This document shows positions 25,667-34,394 of a stretch of DNA of 56,342 bases, in pieces. Under the pieces are notes generated by a model that was not told the DNA's origin, searched no databases, and was given only the letters and a program-made list of their open reading frames with translations. Origin of the DNA: Sphingomonas sp. SCN 67-18 (GTDB lineage Bacteria; Pseudomonadota; Alphaproteobacteria; Sphingomonadales; Sphingomonadaceae). The stretch is from contig NZ_MEFG01000022.1 in the NCBI RefSeq assembly GCF_001724715.1, positions 1-56,342 of the forward strand, given 5' to 3'. Both the position numbers and the translations under genes were made by a program. Numbering within the stretch: the first letter of the stretch is position 1; the number at the start of each line of letters is the position of its first letter.

Positions 25667-26298
25667 TGGCCGGGCGCAGGATAAGGGCGGTCCTCACCGA
25701 TATAGAGGGGACGACGAGCAGCATCGCCTTCGTCACCGACACGCTTTTTCCCTATGCCCGCGCGCGGCTGGCCGACTATGTCGCCCGCCATGCCGATGCG
25801 GTCGCCCCGCTGATTGCGCAGGTGCCGGGCGATGCGGTCGAGACGCTGACCGGCTGGATCGACGCCGACCGCAAGGAGCCGGTGCTGAAACAGCTTCAGG
25901 GGATGATCTGGGCGGAAGGCTATGCCGATGGCGCGCTGGTCGGCCATGTCTATCCCGACGCCGCCGACGCGCTGAGGCGTTGGCATGGCGAGGGGCTGAG
26001 GCTGTTCGTCTATTCGTCCGGCTCCGTCGCCGCGCAGAAGCTGATCTTCGGCCACAGCAGCGCGGGGGATTTGACGCCGCTCTTTTCGGGCTGGTTCGAC
26101 CTGTCGAGCGGATCGAAGCTGGAAGCGGCATCCTATGCGGGCATCGCCGCCGCCATCGGCGAACCGGCGGCGGCGATCCTGTTCCTTTCCGACAACCCGG
26201 CCGAGATCGCCGCCGCCGATGCCGCCGGCATGGCGACGGTGCAGGTCGCCCGCGAAGGCGGCAGCGGCGTCGCGTCCTTCGCGGAGATCGCGCCATGA
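25666..26298 (+). CDS. mtnC: enolase-phosphatase MtnC
   Basis: Bifunctional HAD phosphatase that enolises and dephosphorylates 2,3-diketo-5-methylthiopentyl-1-phosphate to the acireductone. HAD motif I is [13 protein letters not shown], with Asp and the characteristic Glu. The remaining HAD motifs are in [31 protein letters not shown] and [17 protein letters not shown]. Length 210 aa. The start shares its A with the mtnD stop (TGATG), and the stop overlaps mtnA. Confidence 0.95.
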   Translation: MAGRRIRAVLTDIEGTTSSIAFVTDTLFPYARARLADYVARHADAVAPLIAQVPGDAVETLTGWIDADRKEPVLKQLQGMIWAEGYADGALVGHVYPDAADALRRWHGEGLRLFVYSSGSVAAQKLIFGHSSAGDLTPLFSGWFDLSSGSKLEAASYAGIAAAIGEPAAAILFLSDNPAEIAAADAAGMATVQVAREGGSGVASFAEIAP

Positions 26299-27335
26299 GG
26301 CTGGAGGGCGTCCACCAGCGTTCCATCGGCCGCACCGCCGACGGCAAGGGCGCGCGCATTCTCGACCAGCGGCTGCTGCCGTGGGAGGTGCGCTGGGTGG
26401 AACTGCGCACAGCGGAGGAGGCAGCGCGCGCCATCCGCGAAATGTGGACGCGCGGCGCGCCGCTGATCGGCGCGACGGCCGCCTATGGGCTGGCGATGGC
26501 GCTGGCCGGGGATCCGGGCGCGCTGGATGGCGCGCGCGCCATGCTGCTCGCCACCCGGCCGACGGCGGTGAACCTGCGCTGGGCGCTCGACCAGGTGGCG
26601 GACGCCGTCCGCGCGCTGCCTCCGGCGGAGCGCGCCGAAGTCGCCTTTGCCCGCGCCGATGCGATCTGCGACGAGGACGTGGCGCTCAACCGGGCGATCG
26701 GGGAGCATGGGCTGGCCCTGTTGCGCGCCTTGCACGCCCGCAACCCCCACCGCCCGCTCAACATCCTAACCCATTGCAATGCCGGCTGGCTGGCGACGGT
26801 GGATTACGGCACGGCGACCGCGCCGATCTACCTTGCTTATGACGCCGGCATTCCGCTGCACATCTGGGTGGACGAGACCCGCCCGCGCAACCAGGGCGCG
26901 CTGCTGACCGCGTTCGAGCTGGCGGGGCACGGCGTTCCGCACAGCCTGGTCGCCGACAATGCCGGCGGGCTGCTGATGGCGCGCGGGCAGGTGGACCTTG
27001 TCATCGTCGGCACGGACCGGGTCACCGCCAATGGCGACGTGTGCAACAAGATCGGCACCTATTTGAAGGCGCTGGCGGCGCATGATTGCGGCGTGCCCTT
27101 CTATGTCGCGCTGCCCTACACCACCATCGACCGGACGATGGCCTCGGGTGCGCTGGTGCCGATAGAGGAGCGCGACCCGGACGAATTGCGCCTGCTGACC
27201 GGCCCGGACGCGGCGGGGGCGATCCGCACCGTCAGCGTCACCGCATCGCCCGCCTATAACCCCGCGTTCGACGTGACCCCGGCCCGGCTCGTCACCGGAT
27301 ATATTACCGAAGAAGGGGTGACGGCGACGCTTTGA
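26295..27335 (+). CDS. mtnA: methylthioribose-1-phosphate isomerase MtnA
   Basis: Isomerises 5-methylthioribose-1-phosphate to the ribulose form; related to eIF2[16 protein letters not shown] near residue 50, [10 protein letters not shown] with the catalytic Cys, [21 protein letters not shown] and [18 protein letters not shown] with the catalytic Asp are all present. Length 346 aa. Last gene of mtnBDCA. Its substrate must come from MTA phosphorylase (mtnP) or MTR kinase (mtnK), neither of which lies in this window. Confidence 0.96.
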   Translation: MRLEGVHQRSIGRTADGKGARILDQRLLPWEVRWVELRTAEEAARAIREMWTRGAPLIGATAAYGLAMALAGDPGALDGARAMLLATRPTAVNLRWALDQVADAVRALPPAERAEVAFARADAICDEDVALNRAIGEHGLALLRALHARNPHRPLNILTHCNAGWLATVDYGTATAPIYLAYDAGIPLHIWVDETRPRNQGALLTAFELAGHGVPHSLVADNAGGLLMARGQVDLVIVGTDRVTANGDVCNKIGTYLKALAAHDCGVPFYVALPYTTIDRTMASGALVPIEERDPDELRLLTGPDAAGAIRTVSVTASPAYNPAFDVTPARLVTGYITEEGVTATL

Positions 27336-27347
27336 TATTGGGAAGGC

Positions 27348-27416
27348 GGCGCCGGCCCGCGCCCCCGCCCGAACAGGCTACCCTATGGGCGGCTGGGCGA
27401 GGCGCGGGCCGGTGCC
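27348..27416. terminator. large inverted repeat between convergent genes
   Basis: GGCGCCGGCCCGCGCC (27348-27363) pairs with GGCGCGGGCCGGTGCC (27401-27416), 16 pairs with one G-U. Inside, CCGCCC (27365-27370) pairs with GGGCGG (27387-27392). It lies between the mtnA stop and the outer-membrane channel stop. No T run is present, so it may act as a rho-dependent block or cruciform barrier. Confidence 0.6.
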
Positions 27417-27431
27417 GCACAACCGAACCAG

Positions 27432-28832
27432 TTACCGCGTCTCGAACGTCCCGCCGCCCAGCGCGACATAGAGGCCCACCAGATTGTCGACTTCCTGCCG
27501 CCGCAGCTGGAGCAGCGCCTGCTCGGCCGAGAACAGGTTGCGCTCGGCATCAAGCACTTCGAGATAATTGGCCACGCCCTCGCGGTAGCGGACACGGGCG
27601 AGATCGGCGATCCGGCGCTGCGCTTCGGTGCCGCGCTGCTGCGCCGCCACCTGCTCCGCCAGATGCCGCCGCCCGGCCAGCGCATCGGAGACTTCGCGGA
27701 AGGCGCCCTGCACTGCCTTTTCATAATTGGCGACGGCAATGTCCTCCCGCGCCCTGGCGACGGTCAGATTGCCCTGATTGCGGGCGAAATCGAAGATCGG
27801 CAGGCTGATCGTCGGCCCGAAGCTCCACGCCAGCCCGTCATCGCCGACCAGATTGTCGAGCGCGTTCGATGCGAAGCCGAGATTGCCGGTCAGCGATATG
27901 CGCGGGAAAAAGGCCGCCCGCGCCGCGCCGATATTGGCGCGTGCCGCCCGCAGCCTTTCCTCGGCGGCAAGGATGTCCGGCCGCGCCACCAGCAGGTCCG
28001 AAGGCAGGCCGGCGGACAGTTGCGGCGCCTTCAGCTGCGCGTCGAGCGGCAGCCCGTCCGGCAGGGCGGCGTCCATCGGCCCGCCGACCAGCACGGCCAG
28101 GAAATTGTCGCTCTGCGCCTTGGCCAGCTTCAGCGCCGCCAGTTCCGTTTCGGCCTGGGTCAGCAGCGATTCCGACTGGCGGAAATCGAGCGCGGAGGTG
28201 ACGCCCGCGTTCAGCCGCAGCTGGGCGATGCGCAGGCCGTCATTGCGGCTCTTCACCGTCGCCTCGGCCAGCGCGATGCGCTCCTCCGCCTCGCGCGAGG
28301 CGAGATAGGCGGAGGCGACGTCGCGGATCAGCGACAGGCGGAAGGCGCGCTCCGCCTCCACCGTCGCCAGATATTGCGCGCGCGCGGCCTCCGACAGGTT
28401 GCGGACCCGCCCCCAGAAATCCAGCTCGAACCCGGATATGCCGACGCCCACGGCGTAGCGGTTGCCGGTCACCGGCCCGGTGCCGGGCAGGCCACTATTG
28501 GCGCGGCTGCGCGTGGCCGATCCGTCGACACCCGGCGTCGGCAGCCGGTCCGCATCCTGGATGCGATACTGGCCGCGCGCTTCCTCGATCTGCGCGACCG
28601 CAACGCTGAGATCGCGGTTGCGCGCCAGCGCCGCCGTGACCAGCGCCTCCAGCCGGGGATCGGCGAAGAATTCGCGCCAGCCGATCTCGCTCGCCCGCAC
28701 GCCGGCCGCCACGTCCCCCGCATCGTCTGCGGCATAAGCGGGCGCGGTGGGCAGGGCCGGGCGGACGTGCGGCGGCGCCATCTGGCATCCCGCCAGCAGC
28801 AGGGCGGGCAGTGCGACCAGCGCCTTATGCAT
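27432..28832 (-). CDS. RND efflux outer-membrane channel (NodT/OprM family lipoprotein)
   Basis: TolC-like trimeric channel completing the pump across the outer membrane. The signal ends in LLLAGC, a lipobox, so it is a lipoprotein. Two OEP repeats are seen with paired motifs (WREFFADPRLEALV, LNAGVTSALDFRQSESLL, RYREGVANYLEVLDAERNLFSAEQALLQLRRQ). Length 466 aa. Its start overlaps the permease stop by 8 bases. Third gene of the efflux operon. Confidence 0.93.
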   Translation of the reverse strand: MHKALVALPALLLAGCQMAPPHVRPALPTAPAYAADDAGDVAAGVRASEIGWREFFADPRLEALVTAALARNRDLSVAVAQIEEARGQYRIQDADRLPTPGVDGSATRSRANSGLPGTGPVTGNRYAVGVGISGFELDFWGRVRNLSEAARAQYLATVEAERAFRLSLIRDVASAYLASREAEERIALAEATVKSRNDGLRIAQLRLNAGVTSALDFRQSESLLTQAETELAALKLAKAQSDNFLAVLVGGPMDAALPDGLPLDAQLKAPQLSAGLPSDLLVARPDILAAEERLRAARANIGAARAAFFPRISLTGNLGFASNALDNLVGDDGLAWSFGPTISLPIFDFARNQGNLTVARAREDIAVANYEKAVQGAFREVSDALAGRRHLAEQVAAQQRGTEAQRRIADLARVRYREGVANYLEVLDAERNLFSAEQALLQLRRQEVDNLVGLYVALGGGTFETR

Positions 28833-31800
28833 GACCCGGCTCCTCGTCCCGATGATGTTTCTCGCCGGGCGCGGGCGGCCGCTTGCGGCTGATCCATTTG
28901 CGCACCGCCACGTAGAAGAGCGGGATGAAAAAGATGCCGAGCAGCGTCGCGGTGATCATGCCGCCCATCACGCCCGTGCCCACCGCGCGGCGGCTGGCCG
29001 ATCCCGCGCCGCTGGAAATGACCAGCGGCACCATGCTGAGGATGAAGGCCATCGACGTCATGATGATCGGCCGGATGCGGAGCTTCACCGCCGCCATCGT
29101 CGCGTCCCAGGCGCTCTTGCCCTCCGCCTCCTGCTCGATCGCGAACTCGACGATCAGGATCGCGTTCTTGGCGGACAGGCCGATGATGGTGATCAGGCCG
29201 ACGTTGAAATAGACGTCCGCAGAATAGCCGCGCGCCAGCGTCATCAGCACCGCGCCCAGCACGCCCAGCGGCACCACCAGCAGCACCGCCACCGGGATGG
29301 TCCAGCTTTCATACAGCGCGGCGAGCAGCAGGAAGACGACGACCAGAGACAGGCCCAGCAACATGCCGATCTGCCCGGCGGACTGCTGCTCCTCATAGGA
29401 GATGCCGGTCCATTCATAGCTGAAGCCTTCGGGCAGCTGCTGCGCCAGTTGCTCCATCTCGGCCATCGCCTCGCCGGTCGACCGGCCGGCCGCCGGCATG
29501 CCGGAAATGGTCATCGCCGGATAGCCGTTATAGCGTTCCAGCTGGGGCGGACCGGCGGTCCACTCCACGGTGGTGAAGGCGCCGAACGGCACCATTTCGC
29601 CCGCCGCGCTGCGCACCTTCAGGTCCAGCACGTCCTGCGGCGTCATCCGGTTGTCCGGGTCCGCCTGCAGCATGACGCGCAGGATGCGGCCATCGCGGGT
29701 GAAGTCGTTGGCGTAGGCGCTGCCGAAGCTGATCGCCAGCGTGGCGTTGACGTCGCCGATGGCGAGGCCAAGCGCGCGCGCCTTGACCCGGTCGATCTGC
29801 ACCTTCAGCTGCGGCGCGTCTTCCTGTCCTTCCGGGCGGACGCCCATCAGCACCGGGCTCTGGCTCGCCATGCCCAGCATCTGGTTGCGGGCGTTCATCA
29901 GCGCCTCGTGGCCGTTGCCGCCGCGATCCTCCAGCTTGAAGGTGAAGCCGCTGGCCACGCCCAGCTCTGGAATGGACGGCGGGTTGAGCGTGAAGACCAT
30001 CGCCTGCTTGATCTGCATCAAGGCGCCCATGGATTTGCCGACCAGCGTGTCCGCGCTGTTCTCCTTGCCGTGGCGTTCCTCCCACGGGTGGAGCGAGACG
30101 AAGGACATGGCGTTGGCCTGGCCCTGGCCGAAGAAGCTGAAGCCGCGCACGAACACGACGTTCTTCACCTGCGGCTGGTCCTTGTAGAACGTCTTGACCT
30201 GCTCGATCGCCTCGTTGGTCCGCTCGGTGGTGGCGCCGGGGGGAGCCTGCACCACGGTGATCACATAGCCCTGGTCCTCCGCCGGCAGGAAGCTGCCCGG
30301 CAGGCGCGAAAAGAGCAGCGCGGTGATGGCGATCAGCAGCGCGAAGATGCCGAGGAAGCGCAGCGGCCGCCCCAATATCTGGGCGACGCGGCTCTGATAG
30401 CCGTCGGTGGTGCGGCCGAACCAGCCGTTGAAGCGGTGGAAGAAGCGCGTGGCGGGCGTCTGCGGCCGCTCCTCATGCGCCTGATGCGGTTTCAGCAGGG
30501 TGGCGCAGAGCGCCGGGGTCAGGGTGAGCGCCAGGAAGGACGAAAAGCCGATCGAGATGGCCAGCGTCGCCGAGAATTGCCGGTAGATGCCGCCGGTCGA
30601 CCCGGGGAAGAAGGCCATCGGGATGAACACGGTGATCAGCACCAGCGTGATGCCGACGATGGCCGAGGTGATCTGGCCCATCGCCTTCACCGTCGCCTGA
30701 TAGGGCGGCAGCCCTTCTTCGGCCATGATGCGCTCGACATTCTCGATCACCACGATGGCGTCGTCGACGAGAATGCCGATCGCCAGCACCATGCCGAACA
30801 GGGTGAGCACGTTGATCGAGAAACCGAACAGCCACAGGCCCAGGCACGCGCCCGCCAGCGCGATCGGCACGACGATGGTGGGAATCATCGTCGCGCGCAG
30901 GTTCTGGAGGAACAGGAACATGACGATGAAGACGAGGATCATCGCCTCGACCAGCGTCTTCACCACTTCCTGCACGGAAATGCTGATGAAGGGCGTCGTG
31001 TCGAACGGGATGGCCCAGCTGATGTCGGGCGGGAAGCCTTTCTCAAGCTCCGCCATCCGGTCCTTCACGCCCTGTGCGGTGGACAGCGCGTTGGCGCCGG
31101 GCGTCAGCTGGATGGCCATGCCGGCCATCGGCTTGCCGTTCAGCTCGGTATTGAACAGATAATTCTGCGCGCCCAGCTCCACCCGCGCGACATCGCCCAG
31201 CCGCACCGCCGACCCGTCCGGGTTGGCGCGCAGGATGATGGCAGCGAACTGTTCCGGCGTGGTGAAGCGGTTCTGGGTCAGGATGGTCGCGTTCAGCTCG
31301 CTGCCCTTGGCGAGCGGACGATCGCCCAGCGATCCGCCGGGGGCCTGGCTGTTCTGTTCCTGGACCGCGGCGAGCGCGTCGGCGGCCGACAGCTTGTGGC
31401 TGGCCAGCTTGTCCGGATCGAGCCAGACGCGCATCGCATATTCGGATGAAAAGGCGCGGATGTCGCCCACGCCTTCCACCCGGCGCAGTTCGTCGATCAC
31501 GCGGGTCGATGCGAAATTGCCCAGCTCCAGCGTGCCGGTGTCGCCGCTTTTCGAGGTGATGGCGATGATCAGCAGGAAGCTGGACGACGCTTCGTTGACC
31601 TGGATGCCCTGGCGGCGGACTTCTTCCGGCAGGCGCGCCTCGACGCGGCGCAGCCGGTTCTGCACGTCCATCTGGGCCACGTCGATGTCGGTGCCGGCGT
31701 CGAAGGTGACGGTGATCGACGCCGTACCGTTCGACTGGCTGCTGGACGACATGTAGAGGAAACCCTCCACGCCGTTCAGTTCCTGCTCGATCACCTGGGT

Positions 31801-31986
31801 GACGTTGGTTTCGAGCACGGAGGCGTCCGCGCCCGGATAGGTGACGCTGATCGTCAGCGAAGGCGGGGCGATGGTGGGATATTGCTCGATCGGCAGCGCG
31901 CGCAGCGCGATCGCCCCGGCCAGCAGGATGCCGATGGCGACGACCCAGGCGAAGATCGGGCGATCGATGAAGAAGCGCGGCAACAT
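28825..31986 (-). CDS. RND multidrug efflux permease, HAE1 (AcrB/MexB) family
   Basis: Inner-membrane proton/drug antiporter of 1053 aa, the standard size. It has 12 membrane segments and two large periplasmic loops. N-terminal FFIDRPIFAWVVAI, the TM4 region LAIGILVDDAIVVIENVERIM containing the proton-relay Asp pair, TM6 FFPGSTGGIYRQFS, and the C-terminal GLSAKNAILIVEFA and SGAGSASRRAVGTGVMGGMI are hallmarks. It lies between the adaptor and channel genes. Drug spectrum cannot be read from sequence. Confidence 0.97.
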   Translation of the reverse strand: MLPRFFIDRPIFAWVVAIGILLAGAIALRALPIEQYPTIAPPSLTISVTYPGADASVLETNVTQVIEQELNGVEGFLYMSSSSQSNGTASITVTFDAGTDIDVAQMDVQNRLRRVEARLPEEVRRQGIQVNEASSSFLLIIAITSKSGDTGTLELGNFASTRVIDELRRVEGVGDIRAFSSEYAMRVWLDPDKLASHKLSAADALAAVQEQNSQAPGGSLGDRPLAKGSELNATILTQNRFTTPEQFAAIILRANPDGSAVRLGDVARVELGAQNYLFNTELNGKPMAGMAIQLTPGANALSTAQGVKDRMAELEKGFPPDISWAIPFDTTPFISISVQEVVKTLVEAMILVFIVMFLFLQNLRATMIPTIVVPIALAGACLGLWLFGFSINVLTLFGMVLAIGILVDDAIVVIENVERIMAEEGLPPYQATVKAMGQITSAIVGITLVLITVFIPMAFFPGSTGGIYRQFSATLAISIGFSSFLALTLTPALCATLLKPHQAHEERPQTPATRFFHRFNGWFGRTTDGYQSRVAQILGRPLRFLGIFALLIAITALLFSRLPGSFLPAEDQGYVITVVQAPPGATTERTNEAIEQVKTFYKDQPQVKNVVFVRGFSFFGQGQANAMSFVSLHPWEERHGKENSADTLVGKSMGALMQIKQAMVFTLNPPSIPELGVASGFTFKLEDRGGNGHEALMNARNQMLGMASQSPVLMGVRPEGQEDAPQLKVQIDRVKARALGLAIGDVNATLAISFGSAYANDFTRDGRILRVMLQADPDNRMTPQDVLDLKVRSAAGEMVPFGAFTTVEWTAGPPQLERYNGYPAMTISGMPAAGRSTGEAMAEMEQLAQQLPEGFSYEWTGISYEEQQSAGQIGMLLGLSLVVVFLLLAALYESWTIPVAVLLVVPLGVLGAVLMTLARGYSADVYFNVGLITIIGLSAKNAILIVEFAIEQEAEGKSAWDATMAAVKLRIRPIIMTSMAFILSMVPLVISSGAGSASRRAVGTGVMGGMITATLLGIFFIPLFYVAVRKWISRKRPPAPGEKHHRDEEPGHA

Positions 31987-31989
31987 GGT

Positions 31990-33162
31990 TTAGCGGGCCG
32001 CGTTGGGCTGGGCGGCCTTGGGCTGCGCGGAGGCGGGACGCCCGGCAGGCTTGGCGATGGTCACCGGCTGCCCCGGCTGCACCTTTTGCAGGCCGTCCAC
32101 GATCACGCGGTCCCCGGCCTTCAGCCCGTCAAGCACCACCCATTCGCTGCCCTGCAGGTCGCCGACTTTGATCTGGCGCGGGGCGACGACGTTCTTGGCG
32201 TCGACCACCATCACGCTCGCGCCCTGCGCGGCCAGCTTCACCGCGCGCTGCGGGACGGTCAGCCCGTCGGGGCGGATGCCGGCGCTGATCCGCGCGCGGA
32301 CGAACTGGCCGGGCAGCAGCGTGCGGCCGGGGTTGGGGAATTCGGCGCGGAGCGCGGCGGTGCCGGTCGCCTCGTCGATGGAAAGATCGAGAAAGTCGAT
32401 ATGGCCGGTCGGTCCGTACAGGCTGCCGTCCTCCAGCACGAGCTGCACCTCGACCCGGCCGAGCGTCGGCAGGTTGAGCCGCCCGGCGTTGATGTCCTGC
32501 CGGATCTTGAGCAGATCGGAACTGGATTGCGAGAAATTGACGTAGATCGGGTTCAGCTGCTCGATCGTCGTCAGCAGCGTGCCGCCCGCCGCGCTCACCA
32601 GCGCGCCCTCCGTCACCTGCGCGCGCCCCGCCCGGCCGGATATCGGCGCGGTGACGGTGGTGTAGCCGAGGTTCAGCCGGGCCGCCTCCACCTGGGCGCC
32701 GGCCTGGGCCACGTCCGCCTCGGCGGTGCGCAGCCGGGCGACGGCACTGTCATATTCCTGCTTGCTGATCGCCTGCTGGGCGACGAGGCCCTGATAGCGC
32801 GCCACATCCTGCGCCGCATTGGCGGCGGTGGCGCGGGCGCGGGCAAGCGATGCCTGCACCGCGTTCAGGCTGGCGCGCAGCGGGCGCGGATCGATGGCGA
32901 ACAGCGGCTGGCCGGCGCGCACGTCGCTACCTTCCTCATAGAGCCGGCGCTGGACGATGCCGTCCACCCGGGCGCGAACCTCTGACGTGCGGACCGCCTG
33001 GATGCGGCCCGGCAGCTCGACGATATTGGTGATCGGGCGCGGCGCGATGGTCACCACCGTCACTTCCGGCGGCGGCGGGGCGGGGGGCGCCTCCTGCGCG
33101 CAACCGGCCAGCAGCAGCGTGGCGAGCAGCAGGGTTGTCCTAACCTTTGCCGAGTAGAGCAT
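31990..33162 (-). CDS. RND efflux periplasmic adaptor (AcrA-type lipoprotein)
   Basis: Membrane-fusion protein bridging permease and channel. The signal ends LLLAGC, so it is lipid-anchored. Lipoyl halves (VELPGRIQAVRTSEVRARVDGIV and APISGRAGRAQVTEGALV) flank an alpha hairpin, then the beta-barrel (LLPGQFVRARI) and membrane-proximal domains; a Pro/Ala tail ends the protein. Length 390 aa. First gene of the operon, divergent from a TetR regulator and preceded by an operator palindrome. Confidence 0.95.
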   Translation of the reverse strand: MLYSAKVRTTLLLATLLLAGCAQEAPPAPPPPEVTVVTIAPRPITNIVELPGRIQAVRTSEVRARVDGIVQRRLYEEGSDVRAGQPLFAIDPRPLRASLNAVQASLARARATAANAAQDVARYQGLVAQQAISKQEYDSAVARLRTAEADVAQAGAQVEAARLNLGYTTVTAPISGRAGRAQVTEGALVSAAGGTLLTTIEQLNPIYVNFSQSSSDLLKIRQDINAGRLNLPTLGRVEVQLVLEDGSLYGPTGHIDFLDLSIDEATGTAALRAEFPNPGRTLLPGQFVRARISAGIRPDGLTVPQRAVKLAAQGASVMVVDAKNVVAPRQIKVGDLQGSEWVVLDGLKAGDRVIVDGLQKVQPGQPVTIAKPAGRPASAQPKAAQPNAAR

Positions 33163-33194
33163 GCATGTCGTCCTGAGTCGTCGGCGCTACAATG

Positions 33195-33242
33195 TTGCAT
33201 CGCAGCGATGGTTGCATCGCGGCGTAATGTAACGTACATTAC
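33195..33242. promoter_or_regulatory. operator region of the efflux operon and tetR
   Basis: GTAATGTA-ACG-TACATTAC at 33224-33242 is a perfect 8+3+8 palindrome, the size and symmetry expected for a TetR/AcrR dimer. Just before it TTGCATCGC occurs twice (33195-33203 and 33212-33220). The palindrome is 52 bases from the tetR start and 62 bases from the adaptor start, so it can control both. Confidence 0.7.
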
Positions 33243-33294
33243 AGGTCAACCCGAAAGATTGCGGACCCGACGATTGGCATTCATTGTACAGGAA

Positions 33295-33921
33295 ATGGAC
33301 GAGGTTCAGGCCTGCGGCGCGGACCGCAGGGAGGATCGTCGCCGGGCGATTCTGGACGCCGCCGAGGCGCTGTTTCTCGATCAGGGGTTTGAACGGACCA
33401 GCCTTGCCGCCATCGTCAAATGCTCCGGCGGGTCGCTCGCCACGCTCTATGAGCATTTCAGCAACAAGCGCGGCCTGTTGCGCGCGGTGCTCGACCGCCG
33501 CCGCGACGAGAATCTGGACGATCATGCCCGGCTGATCGACGCCGCCGCCGATCCCGCCGATGCGCTGCGCGCGCTCGCCCACTGGATCCACGATTATTTC
33601 ATCGATCCGCGATCGGTGGCGATGATGCGGATCATGATCGGGGAAAGCCTGCGCGATCCGCAGTTCGCGCGTGATCTGCACCGCGACGTCCATCTGGTCC
33701 ATGTCCACAAGCTGGCCGAGGTGTTCCGCCGCTGGACGGCGGAGGGCAAGGCGCGGTTCGAGGATGCGGACGCCGCCGCCGAACTCTATTTCGCGACGGT
33801 GATGTGCAATGCGGAATTGAACGCGATGCTGGACGCGAAATCGCGCGACGCGGTGGCGGCCTCGCGCGCGCAGATCGAATGGCGGCTGGAGCCGTTTCTC
33901 GCCTATTTCCTGACGCCCTGA
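33295..33921 (+). CDS. TetR/AcrR-family repressor of the efflux operon
   Basis: N-terminal HTH (RRAILDAAEALFLDQGFERTSLAAIVKCSGGSLATLYEHFSNKRGLL summarised; about residues 18-65), then a helical ligand domain of the AcrR C-terminal type (MRIMIGESLRDPQFA). The ATG at 33295 with ACAGGAA upstream is preferred; the frame open from 33208 would put the palindromic operator inside the coding region. Length 208 aa. Divergent from the adaptor gene, so it most likely represses the pump until a drug binds. Confidence 0.9.
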   Translation: MDEVQACGADRREDRRRAILDAAEALFLDQGFERTSLAAIVKCSGGSLATLYEHFSNKRGLLRAVLDRRRDENLDDHARLIDAAADPADALRALAHWIHDYFIDPRSVAMMRIMIGESLRDPQFARDLHRDVHLVHVHKLAEVFRRWTAEGKARFEDADAAAELYFATVMCNAELNAMLDAKSRDAVAASRAQIEWRLEPFLAYFLTP

Positions 33922-33990
33922 CCGGGCGCGGCGTGAAGTGCGGCAGGCTGCAATGCGCGGCCCGCCGGAGTTGAATATAGCGATCCGGCG

Positions 33991-34383
33991 CTAGTTCTTG
34001 TCGCCGAGATCGCGGGCGATGTGGGGCGACCGCAGCAGCGCGTCGATATGGCTGCCCTCGTCGAAGCTCTCGTCGGCCAGGAATTTCAGCTGGGCGGAGA
34101 ATTTCATCTTCACCCGCTTCGCCACCTCGCCGCGCAGATAGCGGACATGCTGCTTCAGCGCGGCGAGCACCTTGTCCTCGTCCGCGCCGAGCAGCGGCTT
34201 CACGAACACGATGGCGTGGCGCAGATCGGGCGACATCCGCACCTCGGTGATCGACACGGCATGGCTGGCCAGCACATCGTCATGCACGTCGCCGCGCATC
34301 AATATGTCGGACAGCGCATGGCGCACCTGCTCGCCGACGCGGAGCAGGCGGACCGAGCGGTTCTCGGATGTCGCTATGGCCAT
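33991..34383 (-). CDS. rbfA: ribosome-binding factor A RbfA
   Basis: KH-fold factor for maturation of the 16S rRNA 5' end in the 30S subunit and for cold growth. [21 protein letters not shown] near the start, [17 protein letters not shown], and the [21 protein letters not shown] segment are characteristic. Length 130 aa. Last visible gene of rimP-nusA-ylxR-infB-rbfA, 11 bases after infB. truB, which often follows, is not here; a convergent tetR is next. Confidence 0.95.
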   Translation of the reverse strand: MAIATSENRSVRLLRVGEQVRHALSDILMRGDVHDDVLASHAVSITEVRMSPDLRHAIVFVKPLLGADEDKVLAALKQHVRYLRGEVAKRVKMKFSAQLKFLADESFDEGSHIDALLRSPHIARDLGDKN

Positions 34384-34394
34384 GTGCAGCGCGC

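Noticed and set aside
28747-31449. 900-codon plus-strand frame opposite the RND permease
   Set aside because: Product is His/Arg/Asp-rich low complexity typical of antisense frames in GC-rich DNA; the minus strand encodes a full permease.
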